A stretch of 64,000 bases of DNA from Hippopus hippopus. Its lineage: Eukaryota; Mollusca; Bivalvia; Cardiida; Cardiidae. Location: NCBI GenBank assembly GCA_946811185.2, contig OX328103.1, positions 29,432,172 to 29,496,171 of the forward strand, given 5' to 3'. Shown here piece after piece: positions 34,326 through 46,003 of this stretch (position 1 is the first letter of the stretch; the number at the start of each line of letters is the position of its first letter). A model generated the notes under the pieces. That model saw nothing but the letters and a program-made list of their open reading frames with translations. It made no database searches and had not been told where the DNA came from. Made by a program: the position numbers and the translations under genes.

Positions 34326-35173
34326 TTATTTCAACTATTAGACTGCCCCATAAACTAAATAAACAAAATAAACCGAGAATTTCCAGTTTAGAGGCAGTTT
34401 TTGTCCGGGGCATGTGGCACAACATCGCACAATTCAGATCCAAGACCAGATTGCACATTCTGTGTACCTCAAATTCTAATCCATTAAATCTACTCTGTTC
34501 ACCAAGACAACTTTTTTGTCATCACAATGCTGAGATTGTCAATAAAATAATGGAAAGTGTTCGGTTCATTTTTTGACCGCAAGGTTTCAAAATTGAAATC
34601 GTGCATTTCTAGCCGACAGCGTTACAACTTTGCACGAAATAGAACCATTGTTTCTACTTTGACACAGCTGTTTGCGACTTGATTGGTCCATAATTTAATC
34701 AGGTAGAGCGTTATCTGTTTTAGACCAGCTATTATGATCGATCATCATGCTGACATTCAAAACTAACGTCCGCAGTGTGGTCGGCCCAAGTTCTTCTTTA
34801 GATGGTTGTGGCTATGTATCAATACGTATATAATGCATGTCAATTGTGTACTGAAAACCAATGGAACGTTTTCTCCAAATTCGAACAACCATTCAAGCTC
34901 GAACTTTCTGATTAGTACTGTTCATAGATTAAATCTCTTAGTTTTGTTTGTTTAACATTTTTGTCCACATTCTTTTTTTCTCCAGAGTAATAAATATCTA
35001 GAAACCGAGAAATCATTCCTGGCCCATCGGTTATTAACTTTCGCTCTGCAGCCACAAACCATGTTCTGTGAACATTTTGTTCTTCTGTGGTAAAATATTT
35101 GTTATGTTCTGTTTTGTTTAAACTTAAAATCAGTTGAAATTGTGACGAATTTTCCAACTATTAGCGATTCACT
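34326..35173. other. no repeat seen; unassigned open frame on minus strand
   Basis: 34912-35157 (-) is open for 81 codons (MENSSQFQLILSLNKTEHNK...) with a charged, coding-like composition, but no family is recognised. A decayed B hairpin arm (AGATCCAAGACCAGATTGCA) lies at 34437. Confidence 0.3.
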
Positions 35174-35351
35174 GAGGACCGTATTCACTAACTACTCTTA
35201 CTTGAATTAAACTCTTCCAGATCATTCTTCCTAATTTCAACGGAAAGCGATTTCTGATTGGCTAAACCGAATTGTTCAGCCAGTCAGAATTTGCATTAAT
35301 TTCAAAGCTTAGGATCAGATTAATGCCATTCAGAATGGTTGGTAAGTGCAG
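35174..35351. mobile_element. family E foldback
   Basis: Starts GAGGACCGTATTCACTAAC and ends ATGGTTGGTAAGTGCAG. The centre reads GATTGGCTAAACCGAATTG / TTCAGCCAGTC. Confidence 0.75.
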
Positions 35352-36009
35352 AATTCAAAATTGCAGATACTTTTTTTGTACATATGAAAGAGTAATAAAA
35401 GCATGAGCAGCTCTTATACTTGTGACAGACACAAGAACAACAGACGCAATGTGGATCGTATCCATGCAATATAAATCTAAAACTAAATTACACGACGTGC
35501 TTTATACAACATTAGTTCTGCGAGAGGTGATTAGATCAAATAAATATAAAAGTGAAGCTTGACTCACGTAAAGCGATATCTTTTCTGACATGTGGTGAAG
35601 TTTTTAAAACTTGTGTATCTGCTAAAACATTTAATTCACTTCCGCTAGGTTTAGTCTTTACAAGTAAGGCAATCATTTACAGTTGTAACTCAGGCAAAGT
35701 CACATTCACCTCACAGATGACAGAGAGAAAAAATGTTTTCATGTTAGATCCAAATTTCACCGACAGGGAACGAATTTTAAATTTTCGAAGCCACAAGCAA
35801 AAATAGATATTGAAATTTCTTGTTCACCAATGGAATGAATCCTCAACTTACATCATGACAATCAAGTAACCCATTTCGTACGCGCTAAAAAACAAGGAAA
35901 TAAATTCTTATTCTATCAACTCGATATTTTTCCATGGAATATCGTCAAGCGCATGACGTCAATTTCCTATGTTATTTACTTGACATAGTAGCGTAACGTC
36001 ATCAGTGCT
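35352..36009. other. no gene seen; CRE-bearing hairpin
   Basis: At 35949-36003 an imperfect inverted repeat pairs ATGACGTCAATTTCCTATG with CATAGTAGCGTAACGTCAT and includes TGACGTCA at 35954. A plus-strand frame at 35552-35806 is unassigned. Confidence 0.45.
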
Positions 36010-36180
36010 TAGATTGATTGAATGGTGTTTTCAACATGACAGAGCTTCAGTATTACTAGTGTTTAAGTCATATCAAGACAACAGCTCACATCTTTATGTA
36101 TGGCCTTGGTTTCACCAGTACTGGACTAGGGCTCTGAAGTGTCTTTACCACGGACACTCCCACATACCAGTACATAGAGC
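36010..36180 (-). mobile_element. SINE, 3' part
   Basis: Minus-strand copy: the tail AGATTGATTGAATGGTGTTT comes first, then GTCATATCAAGACAACAGCT and AGTACTGGACTAGGGCTCTG. Confidence 0.75.
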
Positions 36181-36266
36181 AAAGAGATAAAAATCACTCT
36201 AGTAAAATACCGAAATTATAACAATTACCAGTGTTATCTTCTTTTACCCCACAATGTTATTAAGCA

Positions 36267-36474
36267 TTAACCTGCTAAAAAAATGAAATGAAACTTTCAA
36301 GATGATAGCAAAAACCAGAATGTTGCTATTTCAAACTAATTTTTGGGCAAAAAAATTTCCTTATCGGACAGTGTAGATCCAAGATCAGACTGCACGTTCT
36401 GTGCAGTCTGATCTTGATCTACACTGTCCGCAAATGGTCACTGAGTCGCGCTTAGCAGCCAGCCTAATGGTTAA
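36267..36474 (-). mobile_element. family B palindromic MITE
   Basis: Starts TTAACCTGCTAAAAAAATG and ends GCCTAATGGTTAA with the AGCAGCC block doubled. Hairpin AAGATCAGACTGCACG / TGCAGTCTGATCTT is perfect. Confidence 0.9.
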
Positions 36475-36543
36475 AAGCGTTCATGGCCTTTTAAGCTCTG
36501 GATCATGTGGTACAGGATTACTTGTCTTTTTCTCGACATCAAG

Positions 36544-37532
<989 letters not shown>

Positions 37533-37609
37533 AATTATTTTTTTTTCTCTCATTATGAGGACATTCTTCCATTTATCTGGTCAAGTTAAATTTCAAAAAA
37601 TAATGTGTA

Positions 37610-37828
37610 TTAACCCTTTACCAAAAAGCAGAATTTTGGACTGGTCCCATATTGAAAGCATTTTGCAGACGTAATGTGAAATGTGGCCCAAATGATGTGA
37701 TTTGTTCTTGAAGGGGTACAAAAACATTGTTGGAATAACAGAAAATCCTAGTTATCAGCATTTTCTTCTTTCCCCTCAACGTTTTCATAAGGGACGTTAA
37801 AACTCCAGATTCCTGGGTAAAGGGTTAC
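37610..37828 (-). mobile_element. family A palindromic MITE
   Basis: Starts TTAACCCTTTACCAAAAAG and ends CTGGGTAAAGGGTTAC. Hairpin decayed (AATCCTAGTTATCAGCATT). A truncated SINE follows directly. Confidence 0.8.
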
Positions 37829-38023
37829 TTCGCACGATATTTGTCCAAACCACTGGCTGCTTTCCCACATAACCATTGTTGAAACAATAATCAGCACTGA
37901 GTGAAGTGCATCCTGTCGTAATGACTATCATCAATCCACGGAAAGAAATTGGATGAGCACAGAATTCGAATCAGCAACTCCATGGTTTTAGGCCCTGTAC
38001 CTTAAGGACTGAGCTACCGGGCC
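37829..38023 (-). mobile_element. SINE, 3' truncated
   Basis: Minus strand. The head is at the right: reverse complement GGCCCGGTAGCTCAGTCCTT. TTCGAATC near 37968 corresponds to box B. The 3' block is missing. Confidence 0.75.
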
Positions 38024-38028
38024 AGTTT

Positions 38029-38225
38029 GTATTTTTATGCTGGAGTTTAGCGCCGTTTTAACAGCTTAGGTCATATCACGGCGATCGATGAAGCTACGCA
38101 TGTGTTTCCTGGCTTTCTCGCACTGGTTCTGACACAACTGTCTTTCCAAGCCACTGACTACTTTTCTCACAGCTAACAGAGATGAGAGGCGAAAAATCGC
38201 CGGAAAGAGCTACCGAACCAGGCTG
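38029..38225 (-). mobile_element. SINE, subfamily 2, head lost
   Basis: TTAGCGCCGTTTTAACAGC and GGTCATATCACGGCGATCG are the inverted 3' block; GAAAAATCGCCGGAAAG is the region after the head. Body matches the copies at 46470 and 60535. Confidence 0.7.
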
Positions 38226-38604
38226 CTGCCGACTTGTTGATAATAAGTTACCAGTAAACTTGTTAATATCCTGCACTGTACATGATAGGGAGTATGGAAG
38301 CATCGTTAGTAGACTGACGTATTGAAAAGCTTGAAACGATTCTTAGAAATGTCCGATCTGCGAGTAATTAAAGAAATGAAGATGTTTAAGCTGTTGAAAG
38401 TTAAAGAACACCTGCGTTATAACCCTTGTCTTATGTGAAAGGGAATACGATAAAAGGTGTTTCTTTTTAGATAGATCTTTGATTGCCACGCTTAAACGTC
38501 TGTGCCGAGATTGTCAGTAACGCTAAATTACATTTCACTCGCCATTTTTTTCTTATCATGGCTTCCGCTCCCCACGGCAATAAAGGTTTTACATTCTGCT
38601 GGTT

Positions 38605-38816
38605 TTAATCCTTAACTTGTTGAATAAAAGAAATGAAACTTTACAGGCGATAGTATAAACACAAATTTTACTAGTTAAGAGCTAATTTTTGGGAGAAAGT
38701 ATGTCATTATCGGACAGTGTAGATCAAAGATCAGACTTCACGTTCCGTGCAGTCAGATCTTGATATACACTGTCCGCAAAAGGTCGGTGAGTTGCGCTTA
38801 GCAGCCTAATGGCTAA
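38605..38816 (-). mobile_element. family B palindromic MITE
   Basis: Starts TTAATCCTTAACTTGTTG and ends GCAGCCTAATGGCTAA. Hairpin AAGATCAGACTTCACG / TGCAGTCAGATCTT. Confidence 0.85.
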
Positions 38817-38821
38817 AGGTA

Positions 38822-38916
38822 TTTTTAGAGAAAAATATCTCGTTCTGTGCAGTCTGATCATGATCTACATTGTCCGTAAGAGGTCAATGAGTCGTGCTTA
38901 GCAGCCTAAGGGTTAA
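38822..38916 (-). mobile_element. family B, left hairpin arm deleted
   Basis: AGAAAAATATCTC joins directly to GTTCTGTGCAGTCTGATC, so the whole left arm from stem base to apex is missing. The right side is complete to AGCCTAAGGGTTAA. Confidence 0.75.
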
Positions 38917-39113
38917 CACTTTACCAAAGGACAAAATTGTAGACTTTCTCTGATCGAAAACATTTTGCATACGGCAGAGTAAAACTAAGGTTGATGAGAT
39001 GATAGGGAATGTGTCTTTAAAAGGATTGAAAACACTGTGAGAAAAGGAGAAATTTCTTGTTACTGGTTCTGGTCAGCATTTATCAAGTCCCACAATGTTA
39101 TTGAAAGAATTAA
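38913..39113 (-). mobile_element. family A sharing a TTAA with B
   Basis: Starts TTAACACTTTACCAAAGG on the same TTAA that ends the preceding B copy. The hairpin is decayed (GGAGAAATTTCTTGTTAC) and the right end is lost after CCACAATGTT. Confidence 0.7.
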
Positions 39114-39277
39114 TGCAGAGAATCGTAAAACATATCTTCGTCTGCTGCTTTTGAATAATCCGTGTATCTACCAATGACTGTTTTTATAAAAAAAAAAGAA
39201 ATCCTTGTATAGTTATGATGATTCTTTTGGTCAAATTATGCCATTAAATATCAGACAGTGTTGACGCGAACTATGTA

Positions 39278-39544
39278 TGAGCCATGCTCTGGCAAAAGGG
39301 GGTTTGATGAAACTCCATGATGCATTTTACCAAGCAAGTCATTACATAATTATGGACCCATAAAATCCACTTTATCTACACTACCGGTTGAAATTCTGCG
39401 TTAGAATAGTCCTTGAATACGCAAAAAAATAATCACCAGAAGCAAAAAGTTTCGACTCAGGTCAGCCTGCGCGGACTGCGCAGGTTGACCTGGTCGATAC
39501 TTTTTGCAAATGCATTTAAACACCCTTTTTACAGCGCAAGACTC
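39278..39544 (-). mobile_element. family C element
   Basis: Ends GAGCCATGCTCTGGCAAAAG and TTTACAGCGCAAGACTC. Palindrome AGGTCAGCCTGCGCGGAC / TGCGCAGGTTGACCT. Confidence 0.85.
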
Positions 39545-39951
39545 ATTTTTTGTGGGGGTTAAAACCACGAATTTCCTGTTTGTTGACACTGACATTTTCT
39601 TCTTAGAAAAAAGAAATGTTTTCTTTTTTGTTCAAATACTTTTGAAGTCTGAGTATTATATAATTTTTGGTTTCATTTTATGTTTTACAAAAGTACGTTT
39701 TATCAAACACTGCTGCACAGCATGCACTAGACTTTTGACAACGCTTTGGGTTTGCTTAAGTTGTATTTTATCAACGTATATACTTGAGCATACTGTGAAT
39801 TAATCTTCTTTTTGCTTTTTTCCTTTTTTCACAAAAGTGCGTTTTGTCAAGTACTTTTACACATTGAAATGATATTAGATGGTCCACAGACGAGTTTAGA
39901 CTGTCCTGCTGTGTTGTTTATTTTATTCTATTCATCATAATTATTGTGGAG
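39545..39951. other. no recognised feature
   Basis: T-rich unique sequence. ACAAAAGTACGTTTTATCAA at 39688 recurs loosely at 39832. Confidence 0.5.
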
Positions 39952-39954
39952 GGC

Positions 39955-40118
39955 AACCATGGCTCAGCTAATAAAACGTTGGGATTGAAACCAGGAAATT
40001 CTGGTTTGATTCCAGTCTGCAGAATTTGGTCATTCGGATGTGTCTATAAGCAAGGCACTACAGAGCCCTAGTCTAGTATTATTGAAGCGGAGGAAAAACA
40101 TGAATAAGTGAGGTGTCG
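39955..40118 (+). mobile_element. SINE, 3' truncated
   Basis: Head CAACCATGGCTCAGCTAATA, box B-like TGGTTTGATTCCAG, body ACAGAGCCCTAGTCTAGTAT. The terminal block is missing. Confidence 0.7.
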
Positions 40119-40160
40119 TCCTACAATAGCCATGGGCGAGAAACCCGTACCGAAGAAACA

Positions 40161-40620
40161 TAAAGAGAACGACTTGCACGTATTCCACTTAAATCTACGA
40201 TAAAAACTGCAAAGGCGTTTAGATCTTTCAGCGCTATAGACGAAAACTTTTGCTTTTGCGCACAGCACAGATCAAGATCAAATTGCACAGAACGTCCAGT
40301 CTGATCTTGGATCTACACGGTCCGTTTGCTTTGTCAAGCTTTCAAAATTATAAGAAATACTTATTTTGAAAAAAAAAAACCCAAACATTCAAAAGAAAAT
40401 GACTTTCGCCTGTTCCACTTCAACCTACAAGAAAAAGCAAAAGAGTTCAGCACTTTTAGCGCCATAGGCGTAAGCATGGGCTTTAGCGGCCGGCAGAGAT
40501 CAAGATCAGACTGCACAACAATTTGATCTTGATTCTATGCCGCCCCTTTGTGTACCATATAATACATTCGTCATAAAAAGAAACAGTGGATTGTATTTTC
40601 AGGCGTCAGAAGAGGTCGGT
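40161..40620 (+). repeat. 230 bp tandem duplication containing B2
   Basis: AAAGAGAACGACTT...TTCCACTT AAATCTACGA from 40161 recurs as AAAGAAAATGACTT...TTCCACTTCAACCTACAA from 40391, each followed by a B2 left end (CAGCGC) and hairpin. Divergence between copies is considerable. Confidence 0.65.
40220..40335 (+). mobile_element. family B2, 3' truncated
   Basis: TCTTTCAGCGCTATAGACG, then hairpin AAGATCAAATTGCACAG / CCAGTCTGATCTTGG and ACACGGTCCG. The right half is missing. Confidence 0.65.
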
Positions 40621-40649
40621 TTTTAAACATTTGGCATTGAAAGAATTAA
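40445..40649 (+). mobile_element. family B2 palindromic MITE
   Basis: CACTTTTAGCGCCATAGGCG at the left and GGCATTGAAAGAATTAA at the right. The hairpin apex is deleted (CAGACTGCACAACAATTTG). Confidence 0.75.
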
Positions 40650-40964
40650 CTGGTGAATAATTCATGTTGAAAGATAATTTAACTCGCCCGATTTCCGGTG
40701 AACATAAGTTATCTTCCGCGTTATTCCTGTCGGTGACAAGCCAGAGCAGAAATATGTATTAATCGGCCAATTTAGAACGTAAATGAGAAATTGTTTATTG
40801 TGGCAATTCGTGTGGAAGAGATTTCTCCCGCCGTCAATCTACAGCAGGTGCAACGTAATGTACTGTAGCCAAAAACCCTGATCAGAAATCAAACCACGTC
40901 ATTTCGAGAAGATATATCGAAATAGGTGAACTGATTTATTGAACACAGACGCGATTTTTCTGTA

Positions 40965-41104
40965 AACTCTTTACCAAACGACAAAATTTTAGACTCATCC
41001 AATTTGAAAAGCATTTGCAGACGACAAATTAAATGTGACTCTAGACTTGAAATTTGTTCTTGGAAGGGTGTGAAACATTGTTGAAAAAGGAATAAACGCT
41101 GGGC
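40965..41104 (-). mobile_element. family A, ends at the hairpin apex
   Basis: AAACTCTTTACCAAACGAC, CATTTGCAGACGACAAATT and AAAAAGGAATAAACGCTGG are present, then homology stops at the palindrome centre. Confidence 0.7.
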
Positions 41105-41186
41105 ATGTTCAAATGTCTCTAATGTACTACTGAACCAAGGAAAGAGACTAACAAGTCAGTAGTTTCCTGCTCATTGGCTGACTGTT

Positions 41187-41395
41187 TCAACCCTCAGTCT
41201 GCTAGGCGCGAGTCAAAGGTCTTTTGTGGACAGTGTAGATCAAGATCAGACTGCACAGAACGTGCAGTCTGATCTTGGATCTACACTGTCCGATAAGGCA
41301 ATAATTTTCCCTCAACAAATAACTTTGAAATAGCAACATTTGGATCATTACTATCTGCTGCAAAGTTTTATTTCATTTAGCAGGTTAAGGGTTAA
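41187..41395 (+). mobile_element. family B palindromic MITE
   Basis: Starts TTCAACCCTCAGTCTGCTAG and ends TTAGCAGGTTAAGGGTTAA. The hairpin is perfect over AGATCAAGATCAGACTGCAC. Confidence 0.9.
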
Positions 41396-42344
41396 TTCGA
41401 TTTTAAACCTCCTTCAAACAAACAAATTAAGTTGCAATATTAAGAAGAAGTCCAAATGGTTAGGGCTTCGAGTTTCTACTTTGTGGACCAAAGTTCGATT
41501 TTCGCAGGCCCCCACTTGCGGTAGAAGTAGCCTAGCTTTACAAAGATAGTTCTTTGTCCGTATTATTCACCAACCGTCCTAAATATTGTTTTAATTACAG
41601 TTTCAGACTGGACTAGACTTTCCAAGACATTTCGGTAGTTGTCTGTGTAAGTATCCGTGAAAAAAAAAAATATAATTCAAAGAAAAAGGCTTACAATCGA
41701 AGATTAACAAAATAAAAAGTTCCAGAAACGTTCTGTGACTGGGGAGGCTGTTTTCCGATGACTGAGTGAAAATAAAGTTATTATCCCTAGGGCTGTAAAG
41801 TGCGATTCAATGCCGTTTTGTGGTCAACGTATATCAAGACAAGTTGGCTTCTTTACAAAAGAAGCCAGGAGAGGTCAGCATCAGTGTTTTAAAATAGTTT
41901 ATTAGCTTTTAATTTCAATATATTTTGGTACATGTAAACTAACAAGTAAAAAAGCCGCCGCGTAGAAACCTCTTATGCTTTACATGACGGTCATTTGACC
42001 TTCTTCCCGCGTTTTCAAGTCGCATGATCTTGTCCAGCGGTTTTCCTTCTCTTTTTTTAACGAAATTCTTCTTATTTTTTTCTTCTGCTTAGATTTATTT
42101 GCTTAATGAAAAATTACAATTATTTTAGAGGTCATTTGCAACCGTAGCAAATTGATATACATGTAACAAATCTTTTCTGAAATTCGTCATATAAAAATAA
42201 ACCTCGTTTATTTCCTGTTTCGGTTTTTTGATTTCGCTTTATTTACAATCCATGACGAAACAGACTGTGTATCAGAACAATTTCGCAAGAAAAATGGATT
42301 TAGACAGCAAATTCTGTGGCAGTCTGCATTTTAAACTCACCACT
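41396..42344. other. SINE and E scraps, otherwise unique
   Basis: 41455-41555 has a SINE-like head (TTAGGGCTTCGAG, AAAGTTCGATTTTCGC). It runs into TCCGTATTATTCACCAACCG at 41557, the left end of an E copy that soon decays. Nothing is recognised from about 41640. Confidence 0.4.
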
Positions 42345-42372
42345 ATTGGAGAGGTCTGATGACCTCTCCAAT
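42345..42372. repeat. perfect 12 bp hairpin
   Basis: ATTGGAGAGGTC, loop TGAT, GACCTCTCCAAT. No run of T follows, so it is not a pol III or bacterial terminator. Confidence 0.85.
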
Positions 42373-42521
42373 CAGATCGTAAATAATGTGCGAACTAATC
42401 TTTCATTTACACTGTCCGATCCGGAGAAAATTTTCTTTCGGCGAAAAAAGTTTGATATTGAAATGATTGGGTTTTCAACTATTGATAAGAAATACTCATT
42501 TGATAACTTAAGTACATGTAT

Positions 42522-42735
42522 TTAAAACCTTTCAGCGCCAAATATTATTGATTCGACCTCGATCAACGGCTGAAAGTACAATCCAAGAAAACCAAGAAAA
42601 AATGTATTCACAAGGTTTGACTAAACAAGCGGACGGTATCGATTCAAGATCAGACTGCACGTTCTGTGCAGTCTGATCTTGATCTATGCCGTCCGAAAAA
42701 GCCTTTGTTGTTACCTACTGCGCTTAGATGGTTAA
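42522..42735 (-). mobile_element. family B2 palindromic MITE
   Basis: Starts TTAAAACCTTTCAGCGCC and ends CGCTTAGATGGTTAA. Hairpin AAGATCAGACTGCACG / TGCAGTCTGATCTT is perfect. Confidence 0.85.
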
Positions 42736-42738
42736 GCG

Positions 42739-42968
42739 TTTACCCTTAACCTGCTAAATAACTTAAATGAAGCTTTCAAGCCGACAGTAAAATTCAGAAT
42801 TTGGCTGTTTCAGAGTACTTTTTTTTTCTGAAAAATATCTCATTATCGGACATTGTCTTTTGCGGACAATATAGATCAAGATCAGACTGCACGTTCTGTG
42901 CAGTCTGATCTTGATCTAAACTGTTCGCAAAAGGCCAGTGAGTCGCGCTTAGCAGCCCTAAGGGTTAA
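42739..42968 (-). mobile_element. family B palindromic MITE
   Basis: Starts TTTACCCTTAACCTGC three bases after the previous B2 and ends AGCCCTAAGGGTTAA. The TTTTGCGGACAAT block is extra beside the hairpin. Confidence 0.85.
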
Positions 42969-43120
42969 TGAACAACTGGTAGATATTTACTGAGAACACT
43001 TGTCAGCTGTGTTTGTAAAAAAGTTACATGATAGGGCTGCCTACCATCTTGAATGTCTTCATTAACAAACGTAAGTTTTTCTTTACACTTCAGGATCACC
43101 GTTAATTTTATCTGTTTGTA

Positions 43121-43455
43121 TCTAGCCGGGTGGCCCAGGAGTAACATACAAGGATTAAAACCGGGGAGGGGGGGGGGGCTGCTTCGAAACACCCGGTCAG
43201 TCAATCTCTTTCCAAGGAGTGATGATATAGCCATTGCGCCAGGATTCTTTCTTTTTTTTCTCTAAACGCTGATCTTTTAGATGACTGTTATTTTTGAAAG
43301 CAGCCAGTGCCTTGGGAAGAATATTGTGCAAGGTACTTGTAAGAAAAATTCCATGCAAACATATGTAGGTGCGATGGCCAACACTTTCAAATTGACAAAA
43401 AAAAAAAAAAAACGATCACGGTTGAAGACAGAGTTAAACACTATACAACCATACA
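43121..43455 (+). mobile_element. SINE with poly-G tract
   Basis: Head TAGCCGGGTGGCCCAGGAGT, a G run of about 12 at 43167, box B-like GCTTCGAAACACC, body GAAAGCAGCCAGTGCCTTGG, an A run of 16, and GAGTTAAACACTATACAACC at the 3' end. Confidence 0.75.
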
Positions 43456-43460
43456 AATAA

Positions 43461-43838
43461 TATTTGTTAGATTAATGTCGATTTTAACTTTACTTTAGTT
43501 AAATCAGGGCAGCCAGCGCCGCTTTTTTCCATGCTTTCTTGGAATTTCTGTCACCAGTGCTTCGCAGAAAATTACAGTACTTTCAAGAATACTGGCCGCT
43601 TTCCTCGCGGGCTTTTAAATACAGAATTGTCTGGTAGACAGTATTGTATGGCTGGAATTATTGATAATAAAGAGAAGTGTGTGGACCAGGATCAGACTGA
43701 ACGATTGCACTTGCTTATCGAGGAATACACTTCCCACAGGATAGATCTTCATACAGGATTTTCGGAATAGTGTTTGAACATAGGGAAAGAGTTGTCACGC
43801 GAATATTGCTGAAAAATGGAAATCAAAGACGTAAAATG
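43461..43838. other. no recognised feature
   Basis: Unique sequence with one B-like GGACCAGGATCAGACTGAA at 43683. Confidence 0.45.
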
Positions 43839-44054
43839 ATAGTATCTATTGAAAATATCAACAATTTAACCCTGTAAGCGCCACATGCGAAAACAAGGAC
43901 TTTTGCAGACGGCATAGATGAAGATCAGACTGCACAGAACGTGCAGATGGTATCTACTGAAAATAGCAACAATTTAACGCTGTAAGAGCCACATGCGAAA
44001 ACAAGGACTTTTGCAGACGGCATAGATGAGGACCAAACTGCACAGAACGTGCAG
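43839..44054 (+). repeat. 108 bp tandem duplication ending at a hairpin apex
   Basis: 43839-43946 and 43947-44054 share AGCAACAATTTAAC, GCCACATGCGAAAACAAGGA, TTTTGCAGACGGCATAGATG and end ACTGCACAGAACGTGCAG. The unit contains 27 bases of flank and the left half of a B2 element up to its centre. Confidence 0.9.
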
Positions 44055-44210
44055 TCTGATCTTACATCTATACCGTCTGCTTGTTTAGTCAAGTTTATAA
44101 GATAAAAATCTTTTAGAGTTTCCGTGAATTGCAATATACGAGTAAGCTGTGTGATTTCAGCCGTTGAGAGTGGTCGAGTTTACATGTAAGCCTGCCGCTG
44201 ACAGTGTTAA
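43866..44210 (+). mobile_element. family B2 with duplicated left half
   Basis: Starts TTAACCCTGTAAGCGCC and ends GCTGACAGTGTTAA. The second left arm pairs with GTGCAGTCTGATCTTACATC. Right half has GTTGAGAGTGGTCGAG. Confidence 0.85.
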
Positions 44211-44494
44211 ACGGTGAAAGAAGAAGACCTACAATAATTAAAATATATCCCGACGACGTCATATCCCGACGGTCATTTTTACCAACAAAATTCTAATTTT
44301 CCATAACATATCTGAATGTCTTAGCCAGTCCCATTGGTAGTCTTAAAATTAAGAATTAGAACAATATTTAAATCCGTTGATGAACCCCGCCCAAAGAGCT
44401 TATTGCAGTGTTGTAAGACATGTGTTTTAATATTTAACACAAAACAAACTGAACTAGCAGGCAGTCCCGGTTTTCATGTCTACATAACAACCGT

Positions 44495-44716
44495 TTAACT
44501 CTTTACCAGACGAACAAAAAAGTAGCCTAATCGAAATCGAAAGAACTTGCAGCCGACAAATAATGGCATATATCCTGGAAAAAGTAGAAAGCATTGTGGG
44601 AAAAGGGAGAAAATGCTGGTTACCAGCATTTTCTCCTTTTTCCACAATGCTTTCGAAATACTAGTACCTTTTTTTCAGGTTTGTTGAAGAACGGGATCTT
44701 TTTGGTAAAAGGTTAA
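44495..44716 (-). mobile_element. family A palindromic MITE, strong hairpin
   Basis: Starts TTAACTCTTTACCAGACG and ends TTTGGTAAAAGGTTAA. Arms GTGGGAAAAGGGAGAAAATG and CATTTTCTCCTTTTTCCAC meet at CTGGTTACCAG. Confidence 0.9.
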
Positions 44717-45171
44717 ATAAAAATGACAAGTGGCAGGAGAGGATACGGCCGGCTGACTGTTTTTCCTCATGCTGAGGAACTCCATTACAGACCTGCAAGA
44801 ACGATTGATTCTCCCTAAAATATGACACGCAAGAAATTGTTCATTTGATAGCTTCATCTAGCGGAAATATCACTAACAAAATTTTAGCATTTCCTGCGGT
44901 TTGCCTTTTAAATAAATTCATTGGCCATTTTACACGGGCGATAATTAGATGTGGCAGATTTCAAAAGCTCTGTTTATATGTTTTGGTATCATTTTGGTCT
45001 AGCAATCTGGTCTTATTATACAGATGATGTTACAGACAGATGAAGTGAACGAAAAACCTGGTTACTTTACCATTTGTAGTTCTATTGAACCAAAACCGTT
45101 CCATATTACATGCAGACCATACTAGAATATCACGACTTATTTTCTTTTAGATGAATTTAAGGATATTTACA
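44717..45171. other. no recognised feature
   Basis: Unique sequence. Confidence 0.5.
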
Positions 45172-45174
45172 TGA

Positions 45175-45424
45175 TCCATGTTCTGTGAAAAGGTAGTTCA
45201 ATGCATCTGCAAAAAGATGGACCAATGCCAGTCAACCCGGACAGCGCAAGCTGACCTTGGTCGAAACTGTTTGCTTTTTGTTTCCGTATTTCATGCATGT
45301 TTAAGGACCAGTATACCCTAGGATTCAGCAGGTTATAGATAAATCGGATTCATATCATGTGATGATTTGCTTAGTATAATGCATCCCAAAGATGCAAAGA
45401 ACCCCTTTTTTTTCCACAGCCCTG
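45175..45424 (+). mobile_element. family C element
   Basis: Left end GATCCATGTTCTGTGAAAAG, right end TTTTTCCACAGCCCTGCTT. Palindrome weak (CCAGTCAACCCGGAC / GCGCAAGCTGACC). Confidence 0.75.
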
Positions 45425-45427
45425 CTT

Positions 45428-46003
45428 ATATTGTAATATATTTTCATTTTAATTGTAAATTTTACGATTGCCCCACCCAAAAATGATTCTGGAATAATTC
45501 CCTCAACCCCCACATTAACAGTTCATAGAAGCCAGATGAAAAGCAAAAACTGGATCCAATTTCATGTCGGTGTCAAAATTATTTTAGACCTGTTTATCGT
45601 TTTAAGTCTTTCTAATAAGGGGTGCTGACATAATTATGATATGCTGGTAATAAAAGTGTGTGCATTTGCGTATCACTACAGATGGTACAAGAATGTAGGT
45701 TACAGAGACTATGGACTGTAACTGCGATGTTAAATGAATGTCTGGTTAACATTTTTAAAGTAGTGCAAGTCAGCTCTAACTTTCGAACAATAAGATGTTT
45801 GACTATTAGTTGTCGGGGTCTCACGTCTTAAGCTTTTCGTGAAAATTAAGTTATGCATGACAGTCTATTATTAAAGCCTTTAAAACACTCAAAGAAATCA
45901 TAAACAGAAATCAATCGAAATGGCATAGGCTTAGCAGTTAAAAAAGAGTATTAAGATTTGGTGGAATTTGCAGTGAAGCACACGTCTTGATTCCTCCCTT
46001 CTC
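45428..46003. other. no recognised feature
   Basis: Unique sequence. Confidence 0.5.

Noticed and set aside
34912..35157. 81-codon minus-strand frame as a confident exon
   Set aside because: No recognisable family and within chance length; kept only as a note.
42345..42372. Perfect 12 bp hairpin as a microRNA precursor
   Set aside because: The stem is far too short for a pre-miRNA.
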